The position numbers and the translations under genes were made by a program. Shown piece by piece: positions 61,032-64,000 of a stretch of 64,000 nucleotides of DNA; position 1 is the stretch's first letter, and every line of letters begins with the position of its first letter. The stretch covers positions 1-64,000 of the forward strand of contig CAXXPL010000013.1 of the NCBI GenBank assembly GCA_963674665.2, given 5' to 3'. Origin of the DNA: G963674665 sp963674665. GTDB lineage: Bacteria > Desulfobacterota > Desulfovibrionia > Desulfovibrionales > Desulfovibrionaceae. The notes under the pieces are model-generated. The model did not search any database, had not been told where the DNA came from, and saw only the letters and a program-made list of their open reading frames with translations.

Positions 61032-62812
61032 TGCGGCACATTCTCAGATATCTCTTGGTCGCCCCGCTGCTCTTCATGTGCCTGGGAACGGCCCAGGCCA
61101 AGGACTCGGCGCTCATCGCCCGGGTGGACCGCAACTCCCTGGCCCTGGGAAGCTTTTTCAACCTCTATGTCACCATGCGCGACGTGGACGGCGACCTGGA
61201 CATCTCACCCCTGGAGCAGAGCCCCGACTTCAGGATAGTCAGCCGCAACTCCAGCACAAGCATCTCCATCGTGAACTTCGAAAAACACGTGGAGGAGACC
61301 CTGCTGCTGCAGATTGCGCCTCAGCGCGCCGGAAAGCTGGAGATCCCCTCCCTGGGCATGGACACCGGCGACAAGGGGCCACGCACAGACCCCATCGCCA
61401 TCACCGTCACCGAGGTGGGGAGCGCGCCCCAGCAACAAGCGCCCCCAAACATGCCCGAGGGCAATGACGTCTACCTCGAGGCCTCGGCCTCCAACCCCTC
61501 CCCTTATGTCGGCGAGCCCCTGCTCTACACCTTGCGCGTCTACCTGGGGCGGCAGATCAACAACCCCAGGCTCACCAGGCCCGAGTTCCCGAACTTCGCG
61601 GCAACAGAGCTGCCCGAGGGGCCGCGCCACAACGAGGTGGTGAACGGACGGACCTACATGGTGGTGGAGATCAAGCACATGCTCACGCCCCTCGCACCCG
61701 GGAAAAACGTCATCAATCCGGTCAATCTGCAAGGCGAGCTGCTGATTCGGGGCAACTCCTTCTTCCCCCGCCTGCAGCCCTTTTCCGTGCAAAGCGGTGC
61801 CGTGGAGATCGAAACCAGGGCCTTGCCCGAATACAAACCGGTTGCCGACACCCCCCCATTCCAGGGGCTGGTGGGTGATTTCCAGGTCACCACGAAAGTG
61901 GACAAGAACAACGTGTCCGCAGGAGACTCCATCACCCTCACCGTCACTGTCTCCGGTAAGGGCAACCTGCGGGACGCGGCCGACCCCGGACTCCATATCC
62001 CGGACTCCTTCAAGGTGTACAAGGACGCGCCCAAAGAGGACATCACCCCGGGGGATTCCGGATATCAGGGGAGCAAGACATTCAGCTTCGTGCTGGTGCC
62101 CCTGGATCCCGGAAACTACACCCTCCCGCCTGTGGGAGTGACCTATTTCTCTCCTGAGCAGGGAAGGTATTTGTCAGCGGCGAGTACGCCGGTGTCACTC
62201 GACGTGGCGCCCGCAAAGCACGGTGAAGCCACCGGCTCATCCGAGCCAACACCCTCCGGCACACCCCGGGACAAGGCTCAGGAGACCGCCCCACAGCAGG
62301 CAAAGACCCCGGCGCAGCAGGAGGTGGAGTTCTTGCACAAGGACATCCTGCCCCTGAAGGAGAGCCTGGAGGCCATCGAGGACACCGCTCCCATGGGGAG
62401 CGCCGCGTTCTGGCTGCTGTTGTTCGCGCCGGTGTTCGGCTTTGGCCTGATCTGGCTGATGATCCGGTTGAGCAACGGCGAAAAGCCGGTATCCGCCACC
62501 CAGGCCGAGCTTGCCAGGCAACTGCTGGAGCAGGCGCGCAAGGAAAGCGACCCGGCCCAGTCCCTCGGGCTGTGCAGCCGCGCCCTGGTGGCGGCGGTTA
62601 ACGGCCGCTGCAACTGCGCCGGAGCGGCACTCACCTATTCCGAGGCCAGGGAACGGCTCAACTGCGAGGGCCTTGACCAGGAAACCGTGGACCAGGCTGC
62701 CGGGCTCCTGGAGCGGCTGGACAGCATGCGATACGGAGGCGCGGCTGCTGAACGCTCAAGGAACGCGGCCCTGGAAGAGACCTCGACCATGATCAGGAGG
62801 TTGCGCGGATGA
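61031..62812 (+). CDS. batD: BatD-like protein
   Basis: A 593-residue exported, membrane-anchored protein: signal peptide (1-23, GTAQA-K), several beta-sandwich (Ig-like) domains (about 25-400), a Pro/Gln/Glu-rich linker, and one membrane helix (about 460-480, AFWLLLFAPVFGFGLIW) with a helical cytoplasmic tail. It matches the BatD family. The ATG at 61031 shares a base with the stop before it; batE overlaps it by 4 bases. Confidence 0.92.
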   Translation: MRHILRYLLVAPLLFMCLGTAQAKDSALIARVDRNSLALGSFFNLYVTMRDVDGDLDISPLEQSPDFRIVSRNSSTSISIVNFEKHVEETLLLQIAPQRAGKLEIPSLGMDTGDKGPRTDPIAITVTEVGSAPQQQAPPNMPEGNDVYLEASASNPSPYVGEPLLYTLRVYLGRQINNPRLTRPEFPNFAATELPEGPRHNEVVNGRTYMVVEIKHMLTPLAPGKNVINPVNLQGELLIRGNSFFPRLQPFSVQSGAVEIETRALPEYKPVADTPPFQGLVGDFQVTTKVDKNNVSAGDSITLTVTVSGKGNLRDAADPGLHIPDSFKVYKDAPKEDITPGDSGYQGSKTFSFVLVPLDPGNYTLPPVGVTYFSPEQGRYLSAASTPVSLDVAPAKHGEATGSSEPTPSGTPRDKAQETAPQQAKTPAQQEVEFLHKDILPLKESLEAIEDTAPMGSAAFWLLLFAPVFGFGLIWLMIRLSNGEKPVSATQAELARQLLEQARKESDPAQSLGLCSRALVAAVNGRCNCAGAALTYSEARERLNCEGLDQETVDQAAGLLERLDSMRYGGAAAERSRNAALEETSTMIRRLRG

Positions 62813-63624
62813 AGACCCGGTTGTTCATCCTGCTCGCCCTGCCCGTTTTACTCTGGCTCCAGGCACCCGCCTTTGCGGCGGACAGGGCGCCGGATCCCAA
62901 ACTGGACAGGAACATCCAGGCCCAGGAGTTTCTGGCCGGGATAAAGGCTTACAACGCCGGAGACTTTCAGGGCGCCACCCGCGCCTTTGAACAGGTGACG
63001 GGCACCGGCGTACGCAACCCGGCCCTGTTCTACAACCTGGGCAACGCCTGGTTCAAGATTCACGCCGCTGAACACGCCCCCGGCAGCCTGGGGCGCTCCA
63101 TCCTCTGGTACGAACGGGCGCGGCGTCTCACCCCCAACGACCCGGACCTGCTGTTCAACCTGCGCCAGGCCCAGGAGCAGCGCAAGGACTCCATCGAGCA
63201 GGAGGACTCCCCCCTGCTCAAGGTGCTGCTCTTTCCCCGCTCCCTGCTCGGGGTGCGCTCCCTGCAGATCTGGGCTCTGGCGGGCAATCTGCTCCTTTGG
63301 CTGGGGCTGGCCCTGTGGCTCTTCAGCCACGTCAATCGGCTCAAATTCGCCGGGCGCTGCGGCTTCTGGCTGGGTCTGCCCCTGCTCTTGCTCCTGCTCC
63401 CCGCGGCCCTGTACGGACTGCACCAGATGGGTCGGTCAGAGGCAGTGGTGCTGGCCGAGGAGGTGCCGGTGCGCTCGGCCCGTGGTGATGACGCGCCTGT
63501 GCTCTTCGCCCTGCACGAGGGTGCCCTTGTACGTCTGGAAGAAACCAGGGACGGCCACGTGAAGCTGCGCCTGGACCAGGACAAGGTGGGCTGGGCTCCT
63601 GAAGAAGCGGTGGCGAAACTGTAG
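62809..63624 (+). CDS. batE: BatE-like protein (TPR plus SH3)
   Basis: A 271-residue exported protein: signal peptide (1-23, AFA-A), TPR repeats (about 35-120), two membrane helices (about 155-175 and 185-205), and an SH3_3-like domain at the end (about 215-270, VPVRSARGDDAPVLFALHEG). It is the last gene of the moxR-bat operon and is followed by a hairpin. Confidence 0.9.
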   Translation: MKTRLFILLALPVLLWLQAPAFAADRAPDPKLDRNIQAQEFLAGIKAYNAGDFQGATRAFEQVTGTGVRNPALFYNLGNAWFKIHAAEHAPGSLGRSILWYERARRLTPNDPDLLFNLRQAQEQRKDSIEQEDSPLLKVLLFPRSLLGVRSLQIWALAGNLLLWLGLALWLFSHVNRLKFAGRCGFWLGLPLLLLLLPAALYGLHQMGRSEAVVLAEEVPVRSARGDDAPVLFALHEGALVRLEETRDGHVKLRLDQDKVGWAPEEAVAKL

Positions 63625-63650
63625 AGACAAATATTGAAAATTATGTGTGA

Positions 63651-63682
63651 GGGGGAAATCCTTTGTGAAAAGTGTCTCCCCC
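63651..63682 (+). terminator. Terminator hairpin of the bat operon, dispersed repeat copy 7
   Basis: GGGGGA (63651-63656) pairs with TCCCCC (63677-63682), and CTTT/AAAG pairs inside. It lies 26 bases after the batE stop. Confidence 0.7.
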
Positions 63683-63855
63683 TAGCGTTCCCTTTTCCCG
63701 AATTGTACTCATTTCGCGGCACCTCTCTCCGCCACCCCGCCATGTATAAGGGGATTGCATTTTCCAGGGGAAATCGCTAACTAGGGATCAGATATGGATA
63801 CCGACTCGTTTCAACCTCCCCCCTCGTCAACATTTTCCCTGTCACGGCTGTCATC

Positions 63856-64000
63856 ATGCTGGAACTGATCCTTGCCGTTGGATTGGCGGTAGGCATTTCC
63901 GCGCTGTGCTCCATTATGGAAGCGGCCCTGTATGCCCTACCCTGGAGCTACATCGAGCGGCTCCGCCGCGAGGGCAAGCGCTCCGGGCACGTGCTGTTCA
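63856..64000 (+). CDS. CNNM/HlyC-CorC-type membrane protein, partial
   Basis: The first 48 codons of a gene cut by the window edge: MLELILAVGLAVGISALCSI, then MEAALYALPWSYIERLRREG. The hydrophobic helix followed by an S/M-E-A-A/T-L element and a basic stretch matches the start of the DUF21/CNNM transmembrane domain of magnesium/cobalt efflux-like proteins. The ribosome binding site is weak. Confidence 0.7.
   Translation, partial: MLELILAVGLAVGISALCSIMEAALYALPWSYIERLRREGKRSGHVLF

Noticed and set aside
1..64000. CRISPR arrays, rRNA genes, replication origin
   Set aside because: No regularly spaced repeats, no rRNA-like stretches and no DnaA-box cluster were seen.

Overview
The window is a GC-rich bacterial chromosome segment with tightly packed genes, many stop/start overlaps of the ATGA type, and strong AGGAG-like ribosome binding sites. 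The gene families (paired SPFH proteins, a MoxR/DUF58/Bat operon, an AmmeMemoRadiSam pair, short-type glucan phosphorylase, many Cache, PilZ and HD-GYP proteins) and a dispersed G-run/A-T-core/C-run hairpin repeated between genes suggest a Desulfovibrio-like sulfate reducer (Desulfobacterota). This placement is inferred; no rRNA or marker gene is present to prove it.

Layout. 0-6 kb: DEAD-box helicase, ASCH-like protein, two coupled SPFH proteins, a glycosyltransferase. 6.2 kb: tRNA-Lys(CTT) with its own promoter and terminator. 6.6-15.7 kb: an unusual cluster of a GNAT protein, a HisC-like aminotransferase coupled to a protein with an RsbW-like ATPase region and acyltransferase-like part, a divergent MFS transporter, and a three-subunit molybdenum hydroxylase. 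16-19 kb: five genes for small exported proteins without clear families, facing a 7TM histidine kinase / LuxR regulator pair and another exported protein. 23-30.4 kb: an AT-rich, partly decayed island with three glycosyltransferases and a zinc-ribbon/PilZ protein, bounded by fragments of an ISL3 and an IS5 transposase.

30.7-45.7 kb: an HD-GYP sensor, PH-like and TPR proteins, a 53-residue lipoprotein, a DJ-1/PfpI protein, glucan phosphorylase, dUTPase, a frameshifted PilZ protein, a solute-binding protein coupled to a hybrid histidine kinase, and an AmmeMemoRadiSam pair in which both proteins carry export signals (Tat for the radical SAM enzyme, Sec for the Memo-AMMECR1 fusion). 46-55 kb: gamma-glutamylcyclotransferase-like protein, 2-hydroxyacid dehydrogenase, transaldolase-like aldolase, membrane proteins coupled to an HD-GYP protein, an HtrA-type lipoprotein protease, a diadenylate cyclase coupled to an S10 carboxypeptidase, and a QueG-like ferredoxin protein. 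55.4-63.6 kb: the full moxR-DUF58-DUF4381-batA-batBC-batD-batE operon. The window ends inside a CNNM/HlyC-CorC-type membrane protein.

The most interesting points are the exported AmmeMemoRadiSam pair, the ATPase/acyltransferase-aminotransferase-transporter-molybdoenzyme cluster, the diadenylate cyclase/peptidase pair, the cluster of small exported proteins beside a two-component system, the family of dispersed hairpins, and two single-base frameshifts (glucan phosphorylase 3' end; PilZ gene) that are either real mutations or assembly errors.
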